From NCBI GenBank assembly GCA_903828685.1, contig CAIKNB010000124.1, positions 1 to 16,294 of the forward strand: a stretch of DNA of 16,294 bases, in the 5' to 3' direction. The notes beneath the pieces are model-generated. The model saw only the letters and a list, made by a program, of their open reading frames with translations. It had not been told where the DNA came from and searched no databases. This DNA comes from Candidatus Uhrbacteria bacterium. Lineage in GTDB: Bacteria; Patescibacteriota; Patescibacteriia; 2-12-FULL-60-25. The position numbers were made by a program, and so were the translations under genes. Below are positions 6,321 to 13,485 of the stretch, piece after piece. Every line of letters begins with the position of its first letter. Position 1 is the first letter of the stretch.

Positions 6321-7310
6321 CTAATCCCCTTCCCACGGCAAACCGGTTTCACCCACAAATCCCCAACGCGCAGCATCAGAGCAGAGATTCGGACGCCACC
6401 ATTCAGCCACGCGATCCAAAGATAGTTTGGAGATATCCAAGCTTGAAGACAAATCCTTGCCGCGTTCGTCGCGCGCCGCGAGTTTGGAAGGCAGTTTTTC
6501 GCCTGGCACATATGTGGCCGTGACCATGGCGGCCTTGGCGCCTTTCAACACTAAGTCCCGCGCCGCGCGTCGCGTTAGCCAAGCGCCTGCCTTTTCCGCA
6601 TGTCGCACATCCAGACCCATACCCACGCTGACCGCGGGCAAAGGATTGCCATAAGCTTCATGCAACAAAGCCGAAGAACCGGTCAAATGGGCCAGACCTC
6701 GCGTCTCATTCGGTCCTAAGTCATTCACGCACACCTTGAGTCCAGGCGCCAAAGAATTCACCAGCGACGAAACCTGCCCGCGAATTCCCGCCAAAGGAGC
6801 TGTTCCGTGCTCAATGAAGATATGGATTGAATCTGGTTCTGAACCATTGGCCATAACCTGGACCTCGGCATCCGGACCGAGCCAATACCAACTCTCATCT
6901 CCGGTGCGCTTATCCTCCAAAGCCTTGGCCACGCGCTTAGCCAGCCAGAGCGTTTTGGGGATCAAGTCCGCGGTCTCGCTTGTGGCATATCCCATGACAG
7001 TCACAGGCAAAGTTGCGCCCTGCATAAACAGAGCCGACTGCTCTGTCGAAATCTGCTCCAGCGAAATGAACGGTTCAAGCTCTGCCACAATGCCGGCGTT
7101 ACCCAGCGTGCGCTGCACCACGGCCGAGACGTCAAAATCCGCCGCGCTCTTCACATCGCCGCACACGAAAATTGCGCCGCGCCCGCCCATGACGTGCAGG
7201 TTGATGCGGCTGGCGGAATCGCGACGCAAATACTCGTCCACGATAGCTTCCGCCACCAAATCGCAGGCTTTATCCGGATGCCCCGGAAGTTTTACTTTTG
7301 CCGATCTCAT
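6321..7310 (-). CDS. Divergent MetK (S-adenosylmethionine synthetase) homologue, active site degraded
   Basis: MetK makes S-adenosylmethionine from methionine and ATP. This 329-residue protein is a bacterial-type MetK by GHPDK (10-14) near the N-terminus, GYATSETADLIP (107-118), GPDAEVQV (145-152), a GLxxLTG stretch (205-211), and a C-terminus WGFVG...LPWE (316-326). It is about 55-60 residues shorter than usual. By-eye alignment to E. coli MetK finds key positions changed: the GDQG loop before GYA is ATLP, the Lys of RPDAK is Glu149, the RK pair after LTG is Ser-Ser (212-213), and the Lys residues and Asp of GKDPSKVD fall on Leu233, His237 and Glu239. The first-domain GHPDK is kept. Normal catalysis is therefore doubtful. 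ATG 7310 has TAGGG seven bases upstream and is preferred to TTG 7316. It follows the fusion gene by 31 bases. Confidence 0.8.
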   Translation of the reverse strand: MRSAKVKLPGHPDKACDLVAEAIVDEYLRRDSASRINLHVMGGRGAIFVCGDVKSAADFDVSAVVQRTLGNAGIVAELEPFISLEQISTEQSALFMQGATLPVTVMGYATSETADLIPKTLWLAKRVAKALEDKRTGDESWYWLGPDAEVQVMANGSEPDSIHIFIEHGTAPLAGIRGQVSSLVNSLAPGLKVCVNDLGPNETRGLAHLTGSSALLHEAYGNPLPAVSVGMGLDVRHAEKAGAWLTRRAARDLVLKGAKAAMVTATYVPGEKLPSKLAARDERGKDLSSSLDISKLSLDRVAEWWRPNLCSDAARWGFVGETGLPWEGD

Positions 7311-7317
7311 GGCCAAA

Positions 7318-7322
7318 CCCTA
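7318..7322 (-). promoter_or_regulatory. Ribosome-binding site of the metK-like gene
   Basis: TAGGG on the minus strand, seven bases upstream of the ATG at 7310. It supports that start over TTG 7316, which would lie only one base away. Confidence 0.5.
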
Positions 7323-7341
7323 CCAAGAACAGCCGTTTTCT

Positions 7342-8781
7342 TCAAGCTTTACGCCTGCCTACATGGCGGATAAGCGGCTTAGGATAGCGGATAAAAGTCA
7401 CGCCGAACTGGCTCTTAAAACGGCTGAAACCGCGCCAGGAAAATGGATCGCCCCAGGCCCAGAACAAATCAAAGTCCGCGAACCTCAATCCTTTGTCTAA
7501 GCAATCCCGGAACCAATTAGCCACCAAGCCTACGCCCACCGAAGAATTTTTAGCCGCTTGCGCGATGAACGACGCCACGTGGATGGATTGGCTGGCTTCA
7601 GGGATATCCAAAGCCGCGAAACCTGCCATGATTTTGCCTTGCGCATCGCGCGCGCCGTAAAAATGCATAAGCTCGCCGTGCTTCTTGAGCTTGCTTCGGA
7701 TGAGCCATAGATTCATGAATTTATCATGCAGCTTCACGTCGCGGCCGCGATAAGCCTGCATAAACTCGTCTGCGTTGATTGGAGCTATCTCATACGGTTT
7801 GAACTTTTCCCAGTGTTTGAGATGGCGCAAAGCGTGCGGCTTCCAGCTGGACCAAAACGGTTCGGCTTCATGCAAATCCACAAAGCCGGTGAGATTCGGA
7901 TTCATCTGCACCCACGAACGCTTCCAGCCCGCGGGCATATCCGTGCGCGTGATAGGCTGCCAGATGACCATGCGTTTCGGTCCCGCTTGGTCAGGCTTGG
8001 GCTCGATATCGCTGGTATAACCTTCGAACCACCACGGCCCATGACGCCAGCGCGAACCCGTACACTCGTCGGTGCCCACGGGCATCATCTTGTTGGTGGC
8101 TGCGCACTCGCGCCTTAGATACGGAGTGCACGACCGGAACGGGCGGTAGCCCGGAGGTAGCGGATCACCGACGGTACCGCGCCCCGCATGCCGGTACAAA
8201 GACAACCCGTTGTAATGGAAACGCCAGTTGCGCTGGCGCGAAAGATGCTGATCAAAAACTTGGAGCGTTTCTGGCTCGCGGTAATAATTCACGATGAGAT
8301 AACCTTCGCGCTCGAGATGCGCTGCCAGGCTCTGAGCCAAACCCTGCTCATGCGCCATGCGCGCGGTCTGTCCATCCACGAACAAATCCCACAGGATAAG
8401 ATCGAACTTCTGCGTCAGCTGTGACAAGATCTGCGCCGCGTCGCCTTGCAGGATTTCCGGTTCGCGCCCGCGTCCGTAGAACTTGAAGCTCCGCGTCAGT
8501 TCCACCATGACCGGATCAGCTTCGATCGCCGTAATGCGGCATTTTTTAAATCTCTTTTGGATGGGCTTGAGGCAGCTGCCGGCGCCCAGCCCCAGGACCA
8601 GGACTTTCTTCACCTCGTGCTTGGGAATTTTCCGCACCGCCTTCTTCCACATGTCGCGGATATAATCTCCGCTCTGCATAATGTGGCCGGCTACGATTTG
8701 CCACTCTCCCAGCATGCGCCAACAGCTGATCTTGCCGTTATAAGCGGATTCGACTCGGAAATCCTCGTAAAACCAGCTCAT
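7342..8781 (-). CDS. Spermidine-synthase-like (AdoMet-type) domain fused to GNAT-like domain
   Basis: A 479-residue two-domain protein. Residues about 10-200 form a Rossmann domain like spermidine synthases and class I methyltransferases: VLVLGLGAGSC (60-70), the acidic turn ITAIEAD (83-89), LQGDAAQIL (111-119) and FDLILWDLF (126-134). The binding loop is GLGAGSC, not the GGGDGG of true spermidine synthases, so the substrate is open. Residues about 215-325 are a linker-like region rich in Trp, Cys and Pro. Residues about 328-470 resemble an acetyltransferase or FemAB-like GNAT fold: HFYGARD...GKIMAGFAAL, a possible cofactor loop SSVGVGLVANWF (413-424), and LFWAWGDPFSWRGFSRFKSQFG (439-460). 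Function is unknown. The ATG lies two bases after the uvrD stop, and the metK-like gene follows, suggesting one transcript. Confidence 0.75.
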   Translation of the reverse strand: MSWFYEDFRVESAYNGKISCWRMLGEWQIVAGHIMQSGDYIRDMWKKAVRKIPKHEVKKVLVLGLGAGSCLKPIQKRFKKCRITAIEADPVMVELTRSFKFYGRGREPEILQGDAAQILSQLTQKFDLILWDLFVDGQTARMAHEQGLAQSLAAHLEREGYLIVNYYREPETLQVFDQHLSRQRNWRFHYNGLSLYRHAGRGTVGDPLPPGYRPFRSCTPYLRRECAATNKMMPVGTDECTGSRWRHGPWWFEGYTSDIEPKPDQAGPKRMVIWQPITRTDMPAGWKRSWVQMNPNLTGFVDLHEAEPFWSSWKPHALRHLKHWEKFKPYEIAPINADEFMQAYRGRDVKLHDKFMNLWLIRSKLKKHGELMHFYGARDAQGKIMAGFAALDIPEASQSIHVASFIAQAAKNSSVGVGLVANWFRDCLDKGLRFADFDLFWAWGDPFSWRGFSRFKSQFGVTFIRYPKPLIRHVGRRKA

Positions 8782-8783
8782 AC

Positions 8784-10943
8784 TTAGAGGTCATCTATGT
8801 CGCGCAAAAAAGAACCGGGCTTGGGTTTAGGCTTGTCATTGCTGGACTTCCACACCGTGGTTTGCGGCGCCTGGCGATTACCTTCGCGGTCAATTTGGAT
8901 GGCTGGCTCATCATATCCCTGGTCCCAGTTCCACTCGCCGCTTTGTGCGAATTTTGTATTTTGTATTTTGTATTTTGAATTGATCGCCTCGCGCAGCTCC
9001 ATCCTCTCCATGAGATGCGGCGAAACTTCTTCGATAAAGAGCGAGGGTTGGTTCAAGACCAAAGCGTCGAAACCTGAAGTCAGCGGATAAGACAGGAAGA
9101 GCCGCTTGCGCGCGCGAGTCACGGCCACGTAGAAAAGACGACGCTCCTCTTCTAGCCCGCCTTCTTCGGTCATGGCACGACGATTAGGGAAAGCCGTGTC
9201 GGCCAAATGGATGATGAACACCGTATCCCATTCCAAACCCTTGGCTTGGTGGATGGTGGAGAGGACGATCCGCTCCTCATCGCGGCTCGCTGACTTTTCG
9301 CGCCCGGCCAACACCTCGTCATACAGCGCGATGTCGGACAAGAAAGAAGTCGTGTCGTTGTAATTCTCGGCGAACAGCACCAACTGCTCCACATCCTCGA
9401 TGCGCTCGCGCCAATCCGGATATTCGCGTTCCAGATAGTCTCGATAACTGGATTCCAAAATCGCCTTGAGCATGAGCGACGGTACGGGCGCATGCTTGAT
9501 CACGCCGCGCTCCACCTGTTCAAAATCGTTCCAGCCGATGGCTGCGCGCGTGGAAAGCGCTCCGGCCACGTTAGCATCCAATATGGTCGTGAGCGTGGGC
9601 GCGCCTTTGACTTGGGTGATGATGTCCGTTGCTGTGACTGCGCCGATGCCTGACTGCAGATTCAACACGCGCAGCCACGCGGCTTCGTCTTGCGGATTGT
9701 GCGCCACGCGTAAATACGAGAGCGCATCCTTGATATGCGCGCGCTCGAAGAATTTCATGCCGCCGCGGTATTCGTACGGCACATCGCGCTTCATGAGTTC
9801 GAACTCCAGAGCCTGCGAGTGCGCCGACGAACGGAACAGTACGGCCATGTTGCCGAGCGCCGTGCCTTGCGCGCGTAATTCCAATATCTGTTCGGCTACG
9901 AATTGCGCCTCCTGGTTGGCCGATGCCGCAGCTACGATGATGGGTTTTGCTCCGCGCTCGCGCACCGCCACCAGGTCTTTCTGGAATTGCGCGGTGTTGT
10001 GCGCCAAAGAATCATTGGCCAGATCCAGGATTTCCGGCACGCTGCGGTAGTTGGTCAGGAGCTTGAAGATCTTGCATTTGGGCCACTCGCTGGGGAAATT
10101 CAGGATGTTGCGCACGTCAGCGCCGCGGAAAGCGTAAATGGATTGCGCATCATCCCCCACCACCAGCACGTTGCCTTGACCGCTAAGTTGTTGGACCAGC
10201 GCGGCTTGTACCGCATTAGTGTCTTGATATTCATCCACCAGCACGTAATGGAATTGTTGCGCCAGATTGTGGCCCGCGGGCAAAGTGAAAAGTTTCAGCC
10301 AGTTAATGAGCAGGTCATCGAAATCCATGGCGTTGGCCGCTTTCTTCCTTTGGTCATAGATGCGCTCGATCTCCTCGATCTCGCCGGCGAACGGCACGAA
10401 GTTAGGATGCTTGAGGTCCAACGCCTCGCTGACTTGCGTCAAGGTATTGCGGCTGAAGGAAATGATGTTATGCACCACGTTGGCTGTGGGAAAGCGCCGC
10501 GCTTTGGGATCGATTTTGAGTTCCTTCATCACGGCTTTGACCAAGCTGACCGAATCTTCCTGGTCTAAGATGGTGAAACCCGATGTGTAGCCGAGCTGCG
10601 AGGCGTAGCTGCGCAAGATGCGGTTGGCCGTGGAATGGAACGTGCCGCCCCAGATACCACGCGCTTCCTGACCCAAGAGCGATGCCACACGCTGCAGCAT
10701 TTCGCGCGCCGCTTTGTTGGTGAAGGTCAAAAGCAGGATGGATGAAGGATCCACGCCTTGCTCCAAGAGATATGCCACGCGGTAAGTCACGACGCGCGTC
10801 TTGCCCGAACCGGCGCCGGCCAAAACCAAACACGGCCCGTCGCCTTGCAGCACCGGGTCAAGCTGCTCCTGGTTCAATTCAGCTTGGTAATTGATATTTT
10901 TTGGCGCCGCGCGCCCGCTTCCGCTCAATACGAATTCCGCCAT
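8784..10943 (-). CDS. UvrD/PcrA-family superfamily 1 DNA helicase
   Basis: ATP-driven 3'-5' DNA helicase for nucleotide-excision or mismatch repair and for removing RecA or stalled complexes. All SF1A motifs are present in the 719 residues: Q motif LNQEQ (23-27), Walker A AGAGSGKT (42-49), Ia TFTNKAAREM (73-82), motif II LVDEYQDT (235-242), motif III VVGDDAQSIYAFRGAD (261-276), IV LLTNYRS (295-301), V STIHQAKGLEWDTVF (562-576) and VI VAVTRARKRL (606-615). The length is usual. The C-terminal 70 residues are low-conservation tail and hold an in-frame heptanucleotide repeat coding for NSKYKIQNTK (655-664). uvrD, pcrA and rep cannot be told apart by eye. The ATG at 10943 is well placed. It heads the uvrD-fusion-metK-like-cyclophilin run and is divergent from the DUF4349 gene. 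Confidence 0.95.
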   Translation of the reverse strand: MAEFVLSGSGRAAPKNINYQAELNQEQLDPVLQGDGPCLVLAGAGSGKTRVVTYRVAYLLEQGVDPSSILLLTFTNKAAREMLQRVASLLGQEARGIWGGTFHSTANRILRSYASQLGYTSGFTILDQEDSVSLVKAVMKELKIDPKARRFPTANVVHNIISFSRNTLTQVSEALDLKHPNFVPFAGEIEEIERIYDQRKKAANAMDFDDLLINWLKLFTLPAGHNLAQQFHYVLVDEYQDTNAVQAALVQQLSGQGNVLVVGDDAQSIYAFRGADVRNILNFPSEWPKCKIFKLLTNYRSVPEILDLANDSLAHNTAQFQKDLVAVRERGAKPIIVAAASANQEAQFVAEQILELRAQGTALGNMAVLFRSSAHSQALEFELMKRDVPYEYRGGMKFFERAHIKDALSYLRVAHNPQDEAAWLRVLNLQSGIGAVTATDIITQVKGAPTLTTILDANVAGALSTRAAIGWNDFEQVERGVIKHAPVPSLMLKAILESSYRDYLEREYPDWRERIEDVEQLVLFAENYNDTTSFLSDIALYDEVLAGREKSASRDEERIVLSTIHQAKGLEWDTVFIIHLADTAFPNRRAMTEEGGLEEERRLFYVAVTRARKRLFLSYPLTSGFDALVLNQPSLFIEEVSPHLMERMELREAINSKYKIQNTKFAQSGEWNWDQGYDEPAIQIDREGNRQAPQTTVWKSSNDKPKPKPGSFLRDIDDL
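8951..8978. repeat. Heptanucleotide tandem repeat inside uvrD
   Basis: Three perfect copies of ATTTTGT followed by ATTTTGA, with GAATT-type ends on both sides. Read on the minus strand within uvrD it is AT-rich against a GC-rich background and encodes the odd stretch near NSKYKIQNTK. From memory, the unit CAAAATA recurs in intergenic and C-terminal positions of many Patescibacteria contigs. Twenty-eight bases plus its flank keep the frame open. Confidence 0.8.
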
Positions 10944-10978
10944 GGCGCCATCTTAGCCTATGGTCAGGGATATTTGTA

Positions 10979-11006
10979 GTAGGGGCGAATAATCATTCGC
11001 CCCTAC
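10979..11006. repeat. Palindromic repeat in the divergent intergenic region
   Basis: Perfect inverted repeat with 12-base arms, GTAGGGGCGAAT and ATTCGCCCCTAC, around loop AATC. It sits between the uvrD and DUF4349 starts, which are divergent, so it is not a terminator for either gene. It is likely a dispersed palindromic (REP or MITE-like) element. The rest of this 90-base region holds no convincing pair of promoters; a TAAGAT close to the uvrD start is the best -10-like sequence. Confidence 0.75.
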
Positions 11007-11033
11007 GGCCTTTATCTGATATTCTATCTCCAT

Positions 11034-12032
11034 ATGCCTACAACAAATCCTTCAATGGGCCAGCCGCATACCAAGCGGACCATCATTATGAGCGTCATCG
11101 TGACGCTTATCGTTGTCTTCGCCCTGATGTTCGTGACAGTTTGGCGATACAACAACAGCCACACCGTCAGCGTCAACGGCGTGTCGCAAGGCGGACCGGC
11201 AGTGAGCACGGGCATGGTCGGAAGTTATGGCGTCGCCAGTAAGATGGTGGCCAACGATTTAGCTATCGCGACTCCGGCACCTTCACCCGAAATCATGCCT
11301 GTGCCACCCATTGATACTTCAGGCGCCACTATCCAAGATCGCCAAACCACGCCAGCCAAAATCATCCGCAACGGAAATCTGGAACTGCGTGTAGCCAACG
11401 CGCAAAAAAGCATGGACGACGCCAAAAATCTAGCTGCGCAATTCAACGGCTTCGTGGCTAGCTCAAACCTCGTCGACAATGCCGGCATAAAAACCGGATA
11501 CATCACGGTGCGCGTGCCCGCGGATAAATATGATGCGCTCGTGGCCGAAGCCAAGAAGCTGGCCGTGTTGGTGCTATCAGAGTCCTCGACTGCCGAAGAC
11601 GTGACCGCGCAATTCGTGGACTTGAATGCGCGCCTCACGGCAGCACAAGCCGAAGAAGCGCAATACATGGCCATCCTCAAACAAGCCAAGAGCGTGGAAG
11701 ATACGCTTAAGGTCACGGATTCTTTGAGCCAGGTGCGCACGCAAATCGAGCAGCTGCAAGGCCAACTGCGCTACATGAGCGACAAGACGGATTACGCTAC
11801 GCTCGACATCAGCATGACCGAAGAGGCTAAAATCCAAATCCCAAGCCAAACCTGGAGGCCGCTCGAGACCGTGAAGCAAATGTTCCAAGTCTTGGTCCTG
11901 GCTTTGCAGGGCGTGATGGATTTGATCATCGGCTTGGTCATCTTCGGCATCGGCCTCATCTTGCCGGTCGTCCTCATTCTCTGGCTCATCTACCTCTTGG
12001 TCCGCTGGAAAATCAGAAAAATGAAGAAATAA
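11034..12032 (+). CDS. DUF4349 domain-containing membrane protein
   Basis: A 332-residue protein with a short cytoplasmic start, a membrane anchor (about 16-38), a Pro/Ser/Val-rich extracytoplasmic linker (40-105), the DUF4349 domain (about 107-325) and a second membrane segment (about 295-324) followed by a basic tail (RWKIRKMKK). Domain marks are IIRNGNLELRV (110-120), the GYITVRVPADKYDALV strand-turn (155-170) and SESSTAEDVTAQFVDLNARL (182-201). A predicted coiled coil (about 195-250) rich in Ala, Glu and Gln follows. The domain is widespread in bacteria as a likely envelope-associated protein; no enzymatic role is known. It is the only plus-strand gene here. No clear ribosome-binding site precedes the ATG, and a later ATG at codon 8 is possible. 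Transcription ends at the 12048-12078 hairpin. Confidence 0.88.
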   Translation: MPTTNPSMGQPHTKRTIIMSVIVTLIVVFALMFVTVWRYNNSHTVSVNGVSQGGPAVSTGMVGSYGVASKMVANDLAIATPAPSPEIMPVPPIDTSGATIQDRQTTPAKIIRNGNLELRVANAQKSMDDAKNLAAQFNGFVASSNLVDNAGIKTGYITVRVPADKYDALVAEAKKLAVLVLSESSTAEDVTAQFVDLNARLTAAQAEEAQYMAILKQAKSVEDTLKVTDSLSQVRTQIEQLQGQLRYMSDKTDYATLDISMTEEAKIQIPSQTWRPLETVKQMFQVLVLALQGVMDLIIGLVIFGIGLILPVVLILWLIYLLVRWKIRKMKK

Positions 12033-12047
12033 ATTAGGTAAAAAAAG

Positions 12048-12078
12048 AAGCCGTCCCGGTGTAGAGCCAGGACGGCTT
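12048..12078. terminator. Bidirectional Rho-independent terminator
   Basis: Arms AAGCCGTCC (12048-12056) and GGACGGCTT (12070-12078), with an extra GG/CC pairing in the loop. On the plus strand the hairpin is followed by TTTTGTGTTT, on the minus strand by CTTTTTT (from bases 12041-12047). It serves both converging genes: DUF4349 (ends 12032) and the unknown 12094-13401 gene. Confidence 0.9.
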
Positions 12079-12093
12079 TTGTGTTTCGAAGGT

Positions 12094-13401
12094 TCACATG
12101 CAACGCGCGGCGCGTCGCATGTCATCCAAGGCTGCGCGCCAGTCGTCCCGAGCCAACGACGCTTGCGCCGTGCCTAAATAGCCCTCGACGCGCTCCTTGA
12201 TGATGGGATTGTCCAAATCCTTATTCCGGCACTTGGTGCGGATCTTTTCCCGCACGGCCTCGAGACCCTCTTCCACCTTGGCGAAGAGCTGCGGCGCCGC
12301 AGAACGCAGGACGAGCCCGGATCCTTTGACGTACGTGCCGTCGCCGTTGCGTTCGCGCTGACACAAAGAATACAAATCCTCATGAAGCAGCGAGAGCGGA
12401 CGGATGACCTGCATCTGCAAAGCGTCCAGGGCGAACATCCAGCGGATGCCGCGTCGAATCTTGCGCAGCAAGGACTTGAGTTCGGCGCGCTCCGCCTTTT
12501 GGCACATCTCGCCAGCCAGCTTCAGCTCGCGCACCACGTGCGCCGCGTTCTTGCAGAACGGGCGTATCTGGATTGCGGCGAATGACGAATGGAATTCCGC
12601 GAGCAATCTCTCTGCGGCTCTCAAGCCTTCGGGACCGCGGCTTTCGCTGATCAGGCACTCAAAGTCATTGTCGAGACCCGAGCTCTGATCGAAGATCTGG
12701 CTCACGTCCACCAGTGCCGGAGTGCCGACGCGCATCTTGAGCGCCGCCCAGAGACTCTTGTATAGCTCCAGGTGCTCGGCGATGAGTTGCGCGACTTTCC
12801 GTGTGCGCCACTCTTCGAAGTCCTGGATGTCCTGCGCGCTTCCGAGTCGCCGCATGAAACGTCCGACTGCGCCGCCGCTCTTCATGGCGCGCGACGCGGG
12901 ATTATTCCGGTCCAAAGAATCCTTGATCTCCATCGAACCGGCGATCATCTTGCGTGCCGCAATTTTGTCCTCGTCCGATACCTGCAACAATTCCTCGAAG
13001 CGCCGGGACTGTTCCTCGAACTTCGCGATTTGTTCCGCCTGAGTAAATGCGCCGAGGTCGAGGAGCAAACGGGAAAAATCCTGTTGCTCAAGGATGGATT
13101 GCCGCATGTTCAGGATCTCCGACCCTTCGCCGCGGATCACGTGCTCGCCCGAGAGCATGAGCAGATACGCATCGTCGTAATGCGCGTGCGTGGATTGGCC
13201 GTGCGATTTTTGCCGGCGCAAACTATTGGGCCGCCAGAACGAACCGGCCTTGATGAGCGAATCCTCACGCTTGCGCTTGGGGCGCTGCATGGGTTCGCTT
13301 TTGAGCATCGTGAGGTCGCCCCACGCGAATCTGCCCATTGGGCAAGCTAATGTGCCGCCACCATTCTTGACCGTCTGCTCCAGAAGCTTGTACACGAACA
13401 T
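12094..13401 (-). CDS. Hypothetical soluble helical protein, 435 residues
   Basis: I do not recognise this protein. From the ATG at 13401 it has 435 residues, no signal peptide and no membrane segment. The first 75 residues are basic and Gly-containing (VKNGGGTLACPMGRFAWGD; then RPKRKRED), possibly flexible. The rest is strongly helical and charged (examples: QAEQIAKFEEQSRRFEELL; ERLLAEFHSSFAAI; the tail LARDDWRAALDDMRRAARCM). No nucleotide-binding motif, metal cluster or catalytic triad is visible. The Cys residues are scattered. The start is chosen because AAGGAG lies eight bases upstream and a predicted promoter lies about 50 bases upstream; the longer reading to 13464 would overlap that promoter's -10. 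It is a single-gene unit ending at the bidirectional terminator. Confidence 0.8.
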   Translation of the reverse strand: MFVYKLLEQTVKNGGGTLACPMGRFAWGDLTMLKSEPMQRPKRKREDSLIKAGSFWRPNSLRRQKSHGQSTHAHYDDAYLLMLSGEHVIRGEGSEILNMRQSILEQQDFSRLLLDLGAFTQAEQIAKFEEQSRRFEELLQVSDEDKIAARKMIAGSMEIKDSLDRNNPASRAMKSGGAVGRFMRRLGSAQDIQDFEEWRTRKVAQLIAEHLELYKSLWAALKMRVGTPALVDVSQIFDQSSGLDNDFECLISESRGPEGLRAAERLLAEFHSSFAAIQIRPFCKNAAHVVRELKLAGEMCQKAERAELKSLLRKIRRGIRWMFALDALQMQVIRPLSLLHEDLYSLCQRERNGDGTYVKGSGLVLRSAAPQLFAKVEEGLEAVREKIRTKCRNKDLDNPIIKERVEGYLGTAQASLARDDWRAALDDMRRAARCM

Positions 13402-13409
13402 GACTGACG

Positions 13410-13415
13410 CTCCTT
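13410..13415 (-). promoter_or_regulatory. Ribosome-binding site of the 12094-13401 gene
   Basis: AAGGAG on the minus strand, eight bases upstream of the ATG at 13401. It is the strongest Shine-Dalgarno sequence noticed in the window and fixes this start. Confidence 0.8.
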
Positions 13416-13453
13416 GTAATTTCAAAGAACTTCTTCTAGCGAAGGAACGCTTA

Positions 13454-13482
13454 AATATAGACAAAACAGCCTATTCCGTCAA
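13454..13482 (-). promoter_or_regulatory. Near-consensus sigma70 promoter of the 12094-13401 gene
   Basis: Minus strand: TTGACG (-35, bases 13477-13482), a spacer of exactly 17 bases, and TATATT (-10, bases 13454-13459). Five of six positions match consensus in each box. A start near 13447 gives a leader of about 45 bases that contains AAGGAG. It begins just after the mltG stop at 13486, so it makes the downstream gene independent of the mltG operon. Confidence 0.85.
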
Positions 13483-13485
13483 GGC

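Noticed and set aside
10950..10978. TACAAA, 17 bases, TAAGAT as the uvrD promoter
   Set aside because: The -35 match is only three of six and it would give an almost leaderless mRNA; mentioned but not called.
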